DNA from: Candidatus Manganitrophaceae bacterium
Lineage (GTDB): Bacteria > Nitrospirota > Nitrospiria > SBBL01 > Manganitrophaceae
Assembly: GCA_016200325.1 (NCBI GenBank)
Contig: JACQEZ010000014.1
Coordinates: forward strand, 144,934-208,933
Length of the DNA: 64,000 nt
Direction: 5' to 3'
Each line of letters begins with the position of its first letter. The first letter of the stretch is position 1. The position numbers and the translations under genes were made by a program. The notes under the pieces were generated by a model, which searched no databases, was not told the DNA's origin, and saw nothing but the letters and a program-made list of their open reading frames with translations. Of the stretch, positions 17,128 to 26,026 are shown in pieces.

Positions 17128-18378
17128 CTAAAACTGCACGTGGACCTGTACCGGGACCGTATTCGAAGGGACCGTCGGCGGCGTCAGCACGCCGAGGCCG
17201 GGAGAGAGCGCCTGATGAGCGGGCGGCGTCAACATCCCGAGCCCGGGAGCCATCACCCGGTTTCCGGACAACGGCTCGGGAACCTGGGGGGCATAGAGCG
17301 TTCCGGCCGCGAGGAGCCGTCCGCCGTCGCCGATCGACTCGGCCCCCGAGATCATCGCCTGCAGATCGAGCGGGAAGAGGGGGGTGTCGAGGAGCGCCTT
17401 TCGGGCGAGCTCGAACTCGGGATCTTCCTCGACCGCCAAGAAGAAAGAGCGCGAGGCTTCGCGATATTTTACTTGATCGAGGTATTCGAGCCCTTGCGAG
17501 TAGAGACGGAACGCCTTGAAGTTTCGGGTGTGGATCGCTCCGACCGCCGCACGCGTCTGGCTGTCGAGGCTCTCCGGACAGCTCCCGATCCCGCAGAGGA
17601 TTTTAAAGACCATCTCTTTTTCCATCTGATAGAAGCTCGGCAGCGCGCCGTGGACCTCGGGGTTGGTGATCAGCTTTCCGTTTTCGGTCTGGGTGACCGA
17701 GGCATCGAGCCGGAGCTTTTCTTGTTCCAGATCAAGAAAGCTGCCGGTGGTGATCTTTCCGGCGCCGAGCAGTTTTCCGACCCGGGGGGCGCTCTGGGTG
17801 TCGACCAATCCCGATTGCGACAGCTTCAGCTCATCCAACAGCGCCTTGAGCTGAATCCGCTCGACCACCTTGAGGGTTTTGACCTTGGAGAGGTCGGTGA
17901 TGATCATCTCCGCCAGCCCTTTCGAGAGGGGGGTGTAGGTCTGCTGTCCCAAATTCTGGAAGGGGGAGACGGCAATCGCCTTGGAGTCGATCTTCCCGGT
18001 GAGCTGTTTTTCCTGCTGAAGAATCTCCCGGGCGGTCCGCTTCGCCTCTTCCTGAAGGAGGAGGGTGAGGTATTTCGACACCTCTCGGCTCCCCTCATTT
18101 CCCGGATTGGCCTGGACATACTGCTGCCATGCAATGATCGCCCGCTTCTGATCCCCCATTCTCAGATAGCTCAGTCCCAGGTAGAGCGACTCGCGCGGAT
18201 CGGGCGTTTCCTTCCCCTCGACCGTCTGAATGATCTCTTCATAGCGCTCTTCCTGGTAGAGGTGTTTCACGTCGGGTTCTGATCGTGTGTTTTCCGCCGA
18301 CCTTCCCGGCGTCGGGGAGAGGAGGAGGCTGACGAGGGCGGTTATGAAAAGGGCAGTCGAGTAAAGTTGTTTTTTCAT
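17128..18378 (-). CDS. Periplasmic TPR protein with CsgG-like domain
   Basis: This 416-residue protein has a signal peptide (ending GRSA), a short TPR region (about 35-100), a CsgG/FlgO-like domain (about 135-255; IAVSPFQNLGQQ, VVERIQLKALLDELKLSQS, GKLLGAGKITTGSF) and a further TPR pair. The C-terminal tail is rich in PGLG(M/V)LTPP repeats. CsgG-type domains build the outer-membrane pore that exports curli subunits. Here the domain is fused to TPRs, as in several uncharacterised lipoprotein clusters. The start codon overlaps the stop of the preceding gene (ATGA), so the two are translationally coupled. Domain call is good; function is inferred. Confidence 0.82.
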   Translation of the reverse strand: MKKQLYSTALFITALVSLLLSPTPGRSAENTRSEPDVKHLYQEERYEEIIQTVEGKETPDPRESLYLGLSYLRMGDQKRAIIAWQQYVQANPGNEGSREVSKYLTLLLQEEAKRTAREILQQEKQLTGKIDSKAIAVSPFQNLGQQTYTPLSKGLAEMIITDLSKVKTLKVVERIQLKALLDELKLSQSGLVDTQSAPRVGKLLGAGKITTGSFLDLEQEKLRLDASVTQTENGKLITNPEVHGALPSFYQMEKEMVFKILCGIGSCPESLDSQTRAAVGAIHTRNFKAFRLYSQGLEYLDQVKYREASRSFFLAVEEDPEFELARKALLDTPLFPLDLQAMISGAESIGDGGRLLAAGTLYAPQVPEPLSGNRVMAPGLGMLTPPAHQALSPGLGVLTPPTVPSNTVPVQVHVQF

Positions 18379-19079
18379 TGGGCTTCCTTTAAGAGGAGGT
18401 TCTCCATCCGCTCCCGCGCTTCTATTTGATTGGGATCGATGGCGAGGGCCTTTTGGTACAGCTCCAAGGCCTTCTGGGTGTGGTTCGATTGTTCCAGGGC
18501 GATTCCCTGAAGAAAATAGTCGTGTCCCGTCTTCGGCGTCCCCTTCGGAAGGCCGACCTTGGCGATCAGCTGATCGGCCATCTGTCTGGAAAAGTCCTTT
18601 TCAATCAGCGCCCGCTCGGCGGCGCGCCCTTCCAGCGCGCTCCCTTCGGCGATTCCCTTTTCAACTTCGACGATCCGTCCGTCGATCCGAAGCCCTCCTC
18701 CCAAAGCGGTATATCCTCCCATGATGAGATACTGCGCTCCGAGGAGCTTTCCAAGGCGGAGCTGCCCTTCCCGGTCGGCGAGGTCGAGCGACGCGAGCGA
18801 GAGCTCCTGGAGAATCTTCTGAAGCGACTCTCGATCGATCAGCCGGAGATCCTGCCGGCCGGCGAGCTGCTCGGAGATCCGGTCGGCGAGGGTGCGGCCC
18901 AATCCCTGGGTCGCGACGGTTTGAGCGATCCCATGGTCTTCGAATTCAAGCACCGCCACGGTCAACACCCGCGGCTCGGGCGCCGGGGAGAGGGGCGCTT
19001 TTGGCGAAGCGACCGGCGCTGCGGCGCAGGCGGCGAGAAGGGGAAGGAGTATCAAGAGAGCGCTAAAAGGCCGCATCAT
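18375..19079 (-). CDS. CsgG-like domain lipoprotein with TPR tail
   Basis: This 234-residue lipoprotein (lipobox LLAAC) is mostly a CsgG-like domain (about 38-180). It contains VAVLEFEDHG, LIDRESLQKILQELSLASLD and LGKLLGAQYLIMGGYTALGG, which align with the other three CsgG-like proteins of the cluster. One TPR unit follows near the C-terminus (ALELYQKALAIDPNQIEAR). It starts inside the 3' end of the upstream gene and its stop overlaps the next start, so the three genes are coupled. E. coli CsgG is also a lipoprotein of similar size (277 residues), which makes this one candidate for a pore subunit. Pore formation is inference. Confidence 0.82.
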   Translation of the reverse strand: MMRPFSALLILLPLLAACAAAPVASPKAPLSPAPEPRVLTVAVLEFEDHGIAQTVATQGLGRTLADRISEQLAGRQDLRLIDRESLQKILQELSLASLDLADREGQLRLGKLLGAQYLIMGGYTALGGGLRIDGRIVEVEKGIAEGSALEGRAAERALIEKDFSRQMADQLIAKVGLPKGTPKTGHDYFLQGIALEQSNHTQKALELYQKALAIDPNQIEARERMENLLLKEAQ

Positions 19080-20997
19080 TCCCCCCGATTTCTTCCAATA
19101 CCTTCTGGTCTTTCTGGACAGCCGTTTTGTGCTCGGTCAGCTTGCCGTAGGACATTCCTTCTTCCACCTCGACGATCTCGAGAAGGCCGACCCTGGTTTT
19201 TTTGAAGCCGATCGTCTTTCCGTCGACAACGATCGCTTCCCCCTCGTCGATGATCTTCAGCTTCGTTCCCGGCTTGATTCCGTGACGGGTGCCGAGGTTG
19301 ACGATCACCTGCTCTCCCGCTTCCACCGAGGCGATCTTCCCCTTGAGCGGATATTGCTCTTTGAGTTTTTTGCCGATCGCCTGCGCCGTCTGGTCGGCCA
19401 GCGTCATCAGGTTCTTCTGAGTGTTCATCTCGTCGGCGTAGGTGATCTTGATCGCCGAGGTCTCCGGGTCGATCAGCCGGAGGCTCAATCGGACCCCCTC
19501 CGGAATTTGAACGAGGCTCCCGGTGACGATCAGCCGGGCGGAGAGGAGCTTGCCGAGTTTCAACGCCGTTTCCGGATCGGCCAGTTCGGACGAGCCGAGT
19601 TTCAGTTCGGCCAGCAGCTTGTCGAGCATCTCCCGCTCCACCACCGCCACCCGGCCGCCGGCGGAGAGCCGCTGGGTCATCTCGGCCTGGAGCACCTCCG
19701 ACATCCCCTCGCGCAACAACCCGCCCCCCATCAGCTTTAAACCGAGGAAGGCGACCGTCATCGGCTTGGACGACCAGGGGTCGGCCGCCGGCAGGTCGGC
19801 GACCTTGCCGGTTTTGAACCGCTCGGTGAGATCGGCGACGAGGGTGTCGATCCGTTTCTGCCGCTCTAGATCCTCCTTGAAGGCGAGGTGCTGCTCCATC
19901 CGCTTCATCAGGTGCTTGGCGACCTCGTCTTCCGGATCGGCGGAGAGCGCCTCTTGGTAGAGGGCGAGCGCCTTCTGCGGCTGTCCCTGCCGCTCATAGA
20001 GGACGCCGCGGTTGGAGAGAATCTCGGAAGAGTAGGGGTTGTGGATCACCGCCTCCTGATACATCTTTTCGGCCAGGGGATACTGTCCCTGTTCGGAGTA
20101 GATCCGGCCGGCATTGTTGTAGGCGGTCGCCCGTTGCCAATCGGTGGAGAGCTTCCCCTCAGCGGCCCGGGTAAACTCCGCCAGCGCCTCCGGCTGCTTC
20201 CCTTGGCCGGCCAAGACATTCCCCTTCACCAGATGAACCAGACCGTTGTTCGGCTCCTCCTTCTCCACCTCCTCCGCCACGGCGAGCGCCTTGTCGGTCT
20301 CCCCCTTCTGGAGATGAACTTCGGCGAGCCCCTCTTTCCCGAGGATCGCTTCCGGAGATTTCAATTGAGCCAGCTTGGAGAACTCGCTTTCGGCCCGGTC
20401 GAGCTTTCCCTCTTTGAGGAAGACGTGTCCCAGTCCGGCGGCGGCCTGGGTGTCTTTCGGATTCGATTTCAGCGCCGTCTCGAAGAGTCCCTTCGCCAAC
20501 GTCGTCTTCTTCAACTGCAGCCCCCGCTGTGCCACCGTGGTGATAAAGCGGGTCGAAGAAGGGCCGCCCCCTTCCAGGGTGTCGGTGATCCGGTTGCCCG
20601 GCCCGAGGATATAGGTCGTCGGAAGGATGACCTTCACCTGATAGGCGCTGAAGATCTTTCCGTCGTCTCTCACCACCGGGAAGGGGAGGGGATGCTCTTT
20701 CAGATAGGGATCGAGCAGCTTCGCGCCATCTTGCGTCACGGCGAGGATGGTCATCCCGTCTTTTTCATACTGCTCAGAGAGGCCCTTGAGGTAATCGAGC
20801 CCCTCGCGCGCCGGCTTGGAGTCGAGCTTGAAGAAGTAGACCAAGACCATCGGCTTTTTCTTCACCGCGTCGAGCGCGGCGAAGGTCGGGGCGACCTCCC
20901 CTTTTTTAAGCGCCGCCTCGGCGGTCTCCTGCATTCCAAAGAGGGAAAGAAGAAGCGCGGCAACCCCCCATAAGACGATCAGGTTGATTTTCTTCAT
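19063..20997 (-). CDS. Thioredoxin-like, TPR and CsgG-like fusion protein
   Basis: This 644-residue exported protein has a signal peptide ending AEAA. It is followed by a thioredoxin/AhpC-TSA-type domain (about 30-155; VLVYFFKLDSKPAREGLDYL, ILPTTYILGP) that lacks the CxxC pair, so redox activity is unlikely. TPR repeats span about 160-385. A CsgG-like domain spans about 410-570 (VAVVEREMLDKLLAELKLGS, LGKLLSARLIVTGSL), with a FlgT-C-like beta domain at the end (VIVNLGTRHGIKPGTKLKII). Its start overlaps the kinase stop (ATGA). The dead thioredoxin fold may act as a binding module for other components. This fusion is unusual, and the role is unknown. Confidence 0.82.
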   Translation of the reverse strand: MKKINLIVLWGVAALLLSLFGMQETAEAALKKGEVAPTFAALDAVKKKPMVLVYFFKLDSKPAREGLDYLKGLSEQYEKDGMTILAVTQDGAKLLDPYLKEHPLPFPVVRDDGKIFSAYQVKVILPTTYILGPGNRITDTLEGGGPSSTRFITTVAQRGLQLKKTTLAKGLFETALKSNPKDTQAAAGLGHVFLKEGKLDRAESEFSKLAQLKSPEAILGKEGLAEVHLQKGETDKALAVAEEVEKEEPNNGLVHLVKGNVLAGQGKQPEALAEFTRAAEGKLSTDWQRATAYNNAGRIYSEQGQYPLAEKMYQEAVIHNPYSSEILSNRGVLYERQGQPQKALALYQEALSADPEDEVAKHLMKRMEQHLAFKEDLERQKRIDTLVADLTERFKTGKVADLPAADPWSSKPMTVAFLGLKLMGGGLLREGMSEVLQAEMTQRLSAGGRVAVVEREMLDKLLAELKLGSSELADPETALKLGKLLSARLIVTGSLVQIPEGVRLSLRLIDPETSAIKITYADEMNTQKNLMTLADQTAQAIGKKLKEQYPLKGKIASVEAGEQVIVNLGTRHGIKPGTKLKIIDEGEAIVVDGKTIGFKKTRVGLLEIVEVEEGMSYGKLTEHKTAVQKDQKVLEEIGGNDAAF

Positions 20998-22259
20998 CGC
21001 GCTCCCTCCTCTTCCGTCAGTTTTAAATCGACCGGGACCCGCTCGCCGGCGGCGACGGTGAGGGTCGCCTCCAACGGGTGATACCCCTTTTTCTTGGCGG
21101 TCAGTTCATGCGAGCCGGCGGGAAGGTCGAGCGCCAGCGGCGCGACCCCTTTCGGCTCGCCGTCGATCACAATCTCTGCGCCGGCCGGGGAGCTGGTTAA
21201 TTCGACCTTCCCCGGTTGCCCCTGTTGCGCCGTCGTGACCGCCGTCGGCTCGGGAGCGGACATGGTTTTCGATTCGCGCAGTGCGTTGAGGTTTCCCCCC
21301 AGCAACCAGAGGCCGAGAAGCGTGGCCATCCCGGCGAGGGTCATCGGAACCCACACCGGACGTCGGCCCGCCGGCGTCGGCCGGATTCCCTCTTGGCTGG
21401 CGGAGAGGGCCATGGTCCGGCTCTCGGCGGCTGCAGCCGGGCGGGGATGGAGCGCCGCTTCGAGCGCGTCCGCCATCTCCGTGCCGGATGAAAACCGCTT
21501 TCCAGGCTCTTTTTCCAACGCTTTCATCACAGCATGGCTCAAGAGGCTTGGAATCTTGGGCGAGACGAATTCCGGCGCCATCGGGGTCTTCGTGAGGACC
21601 TGGTGCATGATCGCCGGGATCGTCTCGCCCGGAAACGGTTTCTGAAAGAGGAGGAGCTCATAGAGGAGGGCGCCGACCGAGAAAAGGTCGGATCGGCCGT
21701 CGATCTGCTCCCCTCGGCATTGCTCCGGAGACATATACTGAGGGGTTCCAAGGAGATGGTCGGTCTGGGTCTGGCCGACCCCGTCGAGCCGGGCGATCCC
21801 GAAATCGGTGACCTTGACCGTCTTTAAATCGTCGGTCAGCAAGATATTTCCCGGTTTGATATCCCGATGGATCACCCCTTTTTGATGCGCAAAATCGAGG
21901 GCGCGGCAGACCTGAATCGCCACGTGAACGACCTGATCGATTGAGAAGGACGCTCCCTTTTTCAGAAGCTGGGCGAGGGAGGTTCCCTCGACATATTCCA
22001 TGACGATGTAAGCGGTTCCGGTCGCCGGATCTTCTCCCGCATCGAAGATGGTGACGATGTTCGGGTGGATCAGCCGTCCGAGCGCCAGGATCTCCTTCTG
22101 AAATCGCTTCCGGTTCGCCTCCGAGGCTTCAAACAGCTCGGGCCGGAGGCATTTCAGGGCGACCTGCCGATCGATCTTGGCATCGCTTCCGAGATAGACG
22201 ATCCCCATCGCCCCCCGGCCGATCTCCGCTAAAATTTCATATCGTCCCAACGATTTCAT
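20994..22259 (-). CDS. PknB-type Ser/Thr kinase with transmembrane helix and PEGA domain
   Basis: This 421-residue membrane kinase has all catalytic elements: Gly loop GRGAMG (14-19), Lys36, HRDIKPGN (131-138), DFG (152-154) and the APE-equivalent SPE. A single membrane helix (303-321) is followed by an extracytoplasmic PEGA domain (about 351-415). The ATG at 22259 begins MKSLGRYEIL; a longer reading frame to 22403 has no usable ribosome site and looks unrelated. It is coupled to the downstream TPR/CsgG-like gene. PEGA domains often occur on surface-structure proteins. The kinase may report the state of the envelope system, and the FHA regulator at 7529-9145 is a candidate target; both are inference. 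Confidence 0.92.
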   Translation of the reverse strand: MKSLGRYEILAEIGRGAMGIVYLGSDAKIDRQVALKCLRPELFEASEANRKRFQKEILALGRLIHPNIVTIFDAGEDPATGTAYIVMEYVEGTSLAQLLKKGASFSIDQVVHVAIQVCRALDFAHQKGVIHRDIKPGNILLTDDLKTVKVTDFGIARLDGVGQTQTDHLLGTPQYMSPEQCRGEQIDGRSDLFSVGALLYELLLFQKPFPGETIPAIMHQVLTKTPMAPEFVSPKIPSLLSHAVMKALEKEPGKRFSSGTEMADALEAALHPRPAAAAESRTMALSASQEGIRPTPAGRRPVWVPMTLAGMATLLGLWLLGGNLNALRESKTMSAPEPTAVTTAQQGQPGKVELTSSPAGAEIVIDGEPKGVAPLALDLPAGSHELTAKKKGYHPLEATLTVAAGERVPVDLKLTEEEGAR

Positions 22260-22432
22260 CACGCGTTCCCTTAAAATACTTCGGATTTGAATCTCGGAAG
22301 ATCCATTATTCTTACTCGGGTAAAAGAGGGAGTTGGAATCCGTATTTGTACCCCATCCGTCCCCTAAATCGCAACTAAAACCGACATCATTTTTAATATC
22401 CACTTTAAGAGTTCTGCGCTCCTTTTTACAAT

Positions 22433-23944
22433 CTATTTTTTAGCCTCAATCGCGGCGAGCCATTGGCCGACCTGCACCGCCTCCGGCGAGGTCGGTTTTA
22501 GCTCGATATATCGGCGGTAGTGAAATGCCGCCTTCTGCGGATTGCGCAGGATGCTGTCGTAAAAGGTCCCGATGTTATAGTGTGCGTCGGCATACTTCGG
22601 ATTGATTTCCAGCGCCTTTGCATAGGCCTGTTCGGCCTTCTTGGTCTCTTTCATCCTCCGGTAGACTTCGCCGAGGTTGTTGTAGGCTTTCGCCGACGGC
22701 GGCCAGGTTCGGGTGCTCTGAATGAGGAGGTCGGACGCTTCGGGATACCGCTTTGCCTCCGCCAAGAGGGTTCCCATCTGGAAGAAGGTCTCGCCGAGAA
22801 AGCGCCGAACCTCCCGGCTCGGAACGGCAAAGGCGATCCCGCGCGCCTCAGGGAGCATCCCGAGGACCACTCCGACGACCTCTCCCTGCCGGTTCAGCAG
22901 CGGCCCGCCGCTGTTGCCTGGATTGATCGCGACATCGGTTTGCAGGACCGGCCGGTCGCCCATCGTCCGCTCCGGCGCGCTGATGATCCCCTGCGAGGCG
23001 GAGTGATTCAGGCCGAACGGGCAGCCGACCGCCATCACCGGCTCGCCCGTCTTGGCGGTGTTGGCCGAGACGAATGAAAGCGGCTCCGCTCCCTGATACG
23101 AAATTTGAAGGAGCGCGAGGTCGAGTGCCGCGCTGACCGACAAAACCGATGCGGCGTAGACCGATCCGTCCTGGAACTGCACTTCGAGACGGTTCGCCTG
23201 GTTCGCCTGATGCCCGCTCGCCAGAATATAGCCGGGGCCGACGACGAAGCCGCTCCCCTCGTTCTTTCCCTGGGGGGTGTCGCCATGGACGCAGACGACC
23301 TGGGGGAAGGAGACGGCCGGCGCCTCCGGGGAGGCGTTCCCGGGCGTCGGAATGGGCGGTGCAACCGGAAGGACGGGGGCCGCCGGCGGGACGGCCGGAA
23401 CCATCATCTCCCCGGTCAAATGGATGTCTCCCTGTCCCTCCTCTTCCGAGGTTCCCTTTCCCTGGGCCAGCTTGTCGCCGGGAACCTCGGTCAGCTCGGC
23501 GAGACGGGTCTGTGCCTTTCCGGCGAGCGGATGGGCCGGGGCGAGGCTCAAAAAGCGGCGGTAATGGAAGATCGCTTGAACGTTGTTTGCCTTTTCATAG
23601 GAGTAGAGGTTCGCGAGGTTATAGTGGGCTTTGAAGTGATTCGGATCGATCCGGACGACTTCTCGGTAGGCGGCGATCGCCTCATCGGTTTTATTCTGCT
23701 TCTGATAAATCGCCCCTTTCCGGAAAAGCGCCTCCGTGTTTTGCGGATCGAGCTTCAATGCCGCGTCGAGGTGTTTGATCGCCTCGTCATACTGGTTTTG
23801 GTCATAGGCGATCAGCCCCTCTTCCAGATGGGTCGGTCCGACGGAATCGGGCCGGATCTGGCGGCTGCACGCCGGCAGGAGCGCCAGGAGGATGAATGGG
23901 AAGAGCAACCGGCTGAGAATGGTTTTTTTCGAGAATGGCTTCAT
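22433..23944 (-). CDS. TPR-trypsin-TPR lipoprotein protease
   Basis: This 503-residue lipoprotein (lipobox LLPAC, Cys26) has TPR repeats at about 36-150, a Pro-rich linker, a trypsin-like S1C protease domain at about 210-385 and further TPRs at 388-500. The triad appears complete: His245 (ASGHQA), Asp275 (ALDLALL) and Ser345 (GNSGGPL). There is no PDZ domain, unlike DegP or DegQ, so the flanking TPRs may take the substrate-selection role. It lies 11 bp from the CsgG-like gene upstream and 173 bp from the kinase gene. A role in processing exported proteins of this cluster is inferred. Confidence 0.88.
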   Translation of the reverse strand: MKPFSKKTILSRLLFPFILLALLPACSRQIRPDSVGPTHLEEGLIAYDQNQYDEAIKHLDAALKLDPQNTEALFRKGAIYQKQNKTDEAIAAYREVVRIDPNHFKAHYNLANLYSYEKANNVQAIFHYRRFLSLAPAHPLAGKAQTRLAELTEVPGDKLAQGKGTSEEEGQGDIHLTGEMMVPAVPPAAPVLPVAPPIPTPGNASPEAPAVSFPQVVCVHGDTPQGKNEGSGFVVGPGYILASGHQANQANRLEVQFQDGSVYAASVLSVSAALDLALLQISYQGAEPLSFVSANTAKTGEPVMAVGCPFGLNHSASQGIISAPERTMGDRPVLQTDVAINPGNSGGPLLNRQGEVVGVVLGMLPEARGIAFAVPSREVRRFLGETFFQMGTLLAEAKRYPEASDLLIQSTRTWPPSAKAYNNLGEVYRRMKETKKAEQAYAKALEINPKYADAHYNIGTFYDSILRNPQKAAFHYRRYIELKPTSPEAVQVGQWLAAIEAKK

Positions 23945-23955
23945 TGTCGTTTACC

Positions 23956-25014
23956 TTAGTCGAGAATGGGATAACCTGATTTTGCGATTGTCAATCCGCT
24001 GATATCGCCGTAAGGGGCCGCCTCCTCGCCATTGATCCCGGTCCGGCCTTTCTGCGAGAAGCGGACAATGTCCCCTTTCTTCGGCATTGCGCTTCCGACG
24101 ATGCGGGCCTTTGAGAACTTCTCCGAGACGAAGACCACGGTCAGCTCTCCGATCGGACTTTCGATGACCCCGACGACCTGGTTGGTTTCCGGATCCGTCA
24201 GCACCTTCTTGACCGAGAAAACCGAGAGCCGATCTCCCACATGGACCTGGGTGTTGGCCCCTGCATTGACATAGACGAGATTGTCTTCCATATGGATCAC
24301 CTTGCCCAATCCGCTGGAGTAGGTCCGGAGCCGCTCCTGAACCGCGCCGAGGACGAAACCGATGGCGTCCTGGATCGTCTGCCGGGTTGCTTTGCCGAGC
24401 GGCGTTTTATGGAAGGCATCTCCGCCGAAGGTGAGCGTCGGCAGGCTCATATCGATAGCGGCCGCCTTCTCCCAGGCGCGCCCCTCCGAGCGATGGGAGT
24501 GAATAATCTCTCCGGTAGAGGTATCGATGATCCTCAGATCGATTCCAACATGCGCGGCGGAGAACTCCACCGTCGCCTTCGGAAGCAGCCAGGTCAGCAG
24601 TCCCACCTTTCCGCCGGCCCCCACCGCCTTCTGCTCAAACTCGGTGACCTCGCCGACGATCAGATAGTCGACCCCGAGCAGCTGTCCAACCTGCGCCGCC
24701 GTTTCTTTCGTCACGAGCTTGGAGGCGGAGAGCTCCTGCTCCCGCATGATCTGGGAGAGGATGGCCCGCTCGACCACCACGACCTTTCCGGTGTTGATCA
24801 GCTCGGTGACCACCTGCGCGGCGAGCCCGCCGCCGATATCCCAGCCACCATACACTTGCGCAAACCGGTCGGTGGCGCCGAACCGGGCGACGGCGACGCG
24901 GACCTTGGCGGAAGCGCCCGGGGCACCCGGTTCGGCACCCCACGTTTGCAGCTGCAGGCAGAGGGAGAGCATCATTCCCAGAAGGCCCATCTTAAGAATT
25001 TTTTCCCTTCTCAC
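23956..25014 (-). CDS. CsgG-family outer-membrane assembly protein
   Basis: This 352-residue exported protein has a CsgG domain at about 40-235 (VRVAVARFGATD, VVVVERAILSQIMREQELSAS, VGQLLGVDYLIVGEVTEFE, IDLRIIDTSTGEIIHS). A C-terminal SH3/FlgT-C-like beta domain follows (VNAGANTQVHVGDRLSVFSV). The start is a GTG at 25014 with GGAGG 7 nt before it; the upstream GTG at 25029 overlaps that site. The signal sequence lacks a clear lipobox. Of the four CsgG-like proteins here it is closest in layout to true CsgG, and it directly follows the three Asn-rich secreted proteins. It is the best candidate for the export pore. Confidence 0.87.
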   Translation of the reverse strand: MRREKILKMGLLGMMLSLCLQLQTWGAEPGAPGASAKVRVAVARFGATDRFAQVYGGWDIGGGLAAQVVTELINTGKVVVVERAILSQIMREQELSASKLVTKETAAQVGQLLGVDYLIVGEVTEFEQKAVGAGGKVGLLTWLLPKATVEFSAAHVGIDLRIIDTSTGEIIHSHRSEGRAWEKAAAIDMSLPTLTFGGDAFHKTPLGKATRQTIQDAIGFVLGAVQERLRTYSSGLGKVIHMEDNLVYVNAGANTQVHVGDRLSVFSVKKVLTDPETNQVVGVIESPIGELTVVFVSEKFSKARIVGSAMPKKGDIVRFSQKGRTGINGEEAAPYGDISGLTIAKSGYPILD

Positions 25015-25038
25015 AACCTTTCCTCCCACCTTTCGCGC

Positions 25039-25512
25039 TTAGCAACGTTTGTTGTTGGTATTTGTAATATTGACGTTGACCTGGCTGTTGATCGCCCCTT
25101 TGTTTTTGTCGACATTGGTCTCGTTGGTCGAGTCGATAATTACATCTCCCATCCGGAGGCTCCCGTCGCCGGTTACCTCATCGAGTCGGGCGCGCGCTCG
25201 GTCGGCCGCGGTGCACTGGGCCTCCGGCGAATCTGCCGGGAAGATGTTGGCCCGGACGCGGACCGATTTCTCGTCATTCTCCTGGCGTCTTCGGATATCC
25301 TTGACGTTGGCTTTCACCTCGTCGTCTTCTTTTTCTTTTTTCTTTTCCTCAGGCGTCTTCTCTCGCTGCTTGTCCTTCTCTTCTTGGGTCTCCTTCTGGG
25401 CGGCCTCTTCGCTCTGAATGGGCGGGGCTCCGTAGATTTCCCCTGTCGACCATCCCAATTGAAAGAGGACCACGATCAGCCTGATTGGCGTCCCTATTTT
25501 GTTAATCTTCAT
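25039..25512 (-). CDS. Secreted protein with charged coiled coil and Asn-rich tail
   Basis: This 157-residue exported protein has a signal sequence, a highly charged Glu/Lys helix (about 35-85) and a C-terminal Asn-rich tail (GAINSQVNVNITNTNNKRC). That tail resembles the ends of the next two proteins upstream. AAGGA precedes the ATG. It is 24 bp before the CsgG-family gene and 40 bp after the preceding gene, so it should be in the same operon. I do not recognise a family. It could be a nucleator or chaperone-like partner of the smaller Asn-rich proteins, which is speculation. Confidence 0.78.
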   Translation of the reverse strand: MKINKIGTPIRLIVVLFQLGWSTGEIYGAPPIQSEEAAQKETQEEKDKQREKTPEEKKKEKEDDEVKANVKDIRRRQENDEKSVRVRANIFPADSPEAQCTAADRARARLDEVTGDGSLRMGDVIIDSTNETNVDKNKGAINSQVNVNITNTNNKRC

Positions 25513-25552
25513 GGTTCATTCCTTCCCCAACGTGGGTCCTCATCTTCATTTT

Positions 25553-25918
25553 TTATCTTTTCTGAGTTGTGGTGTTTGTGTTGGTCGAGTTATGGTTGCT
25601 TTGATCAACGCCCATGATCACCGCATTAGACGTCGTATTGACCTCTCCTGTATTGCCGCCGCCGATGCTGACGTTGTTTTCGGAATGCATCTGGACGCCA
25701 TTCAGAACGACACCATTGGTGATGTTGCCGGTGGCGAGGTTCCCTTTGCCGGCTGCTTGGTTCCCTCCGATTTTATTTTCATTCCCGTTGTTCTCTTTTT
25801 CGGCGGGCCGGGAATGTTCCGGCCCGCAGTCCATGAGGCAGACGGCCTTGCTTGAAATTGCGCTTCCGAGGACCGCTGCGATCCCGAGGAGCATGGCGAT
25901 CGATAATTTTGTCGGCAT
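25553..25918 (-). CDS. Small secreted Asn-rich protein, amyloid-subunit candidate
   Basis: This 121-residue protein has a signal peptide and then, directly after the predicted cleavage site, a CLMDC cysteine pair. The remainder is rich in Asn, Gly, Ser and Thr with alternating hydrophobic residues (NITNGVVLNGVQMHSENNVS). It ends with DQSNHNSTNTNTTT. It is paralogous to the next gene upstream (126 residues): same cysteine position, composition and tail. AAGGAGAGG precedes the ATG. Curli and other functional amyloid subunits have this size and composition and need a CsgG pore, which is encoded two genes downstream. No canonical curlin repeat was found, so amyloid nature is a hypothesis. Confidence 0.78.
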   Translation of the reverse strand: MPTKLSIAMLLGIAAVLGSAISSKAVCLMDCGPEHSRPAEKENNGNENKIGGNQAAGKGNLATGNITNGVVLNGVQMHSENNVSIGGGNTGEVNTTSNAVIMGVDQSNHNSTNTNTTTQKR

Positions 25919-26026
25919 TTGACCTCTCCTTACTTACAACGGTGTGATTGAAGTTTGCGGCTGCTTCGAGAAGGGGTGGAGTTTCGATCCACCCCTTCTC
26001 CCGCACAGTATATTGATTGTTGCGAG

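Noticed and set aside
16999..18282. 427-residue plus-strand ORF
   Set aside because: Antisense to the TPR/CsgG-like gene, no ribosome site and low-complexity composition.
24241..25617. 458-residue plus-strand ORF
   Set aside because: Antisense across three operon genes that have signal peptides and ribosome sites.
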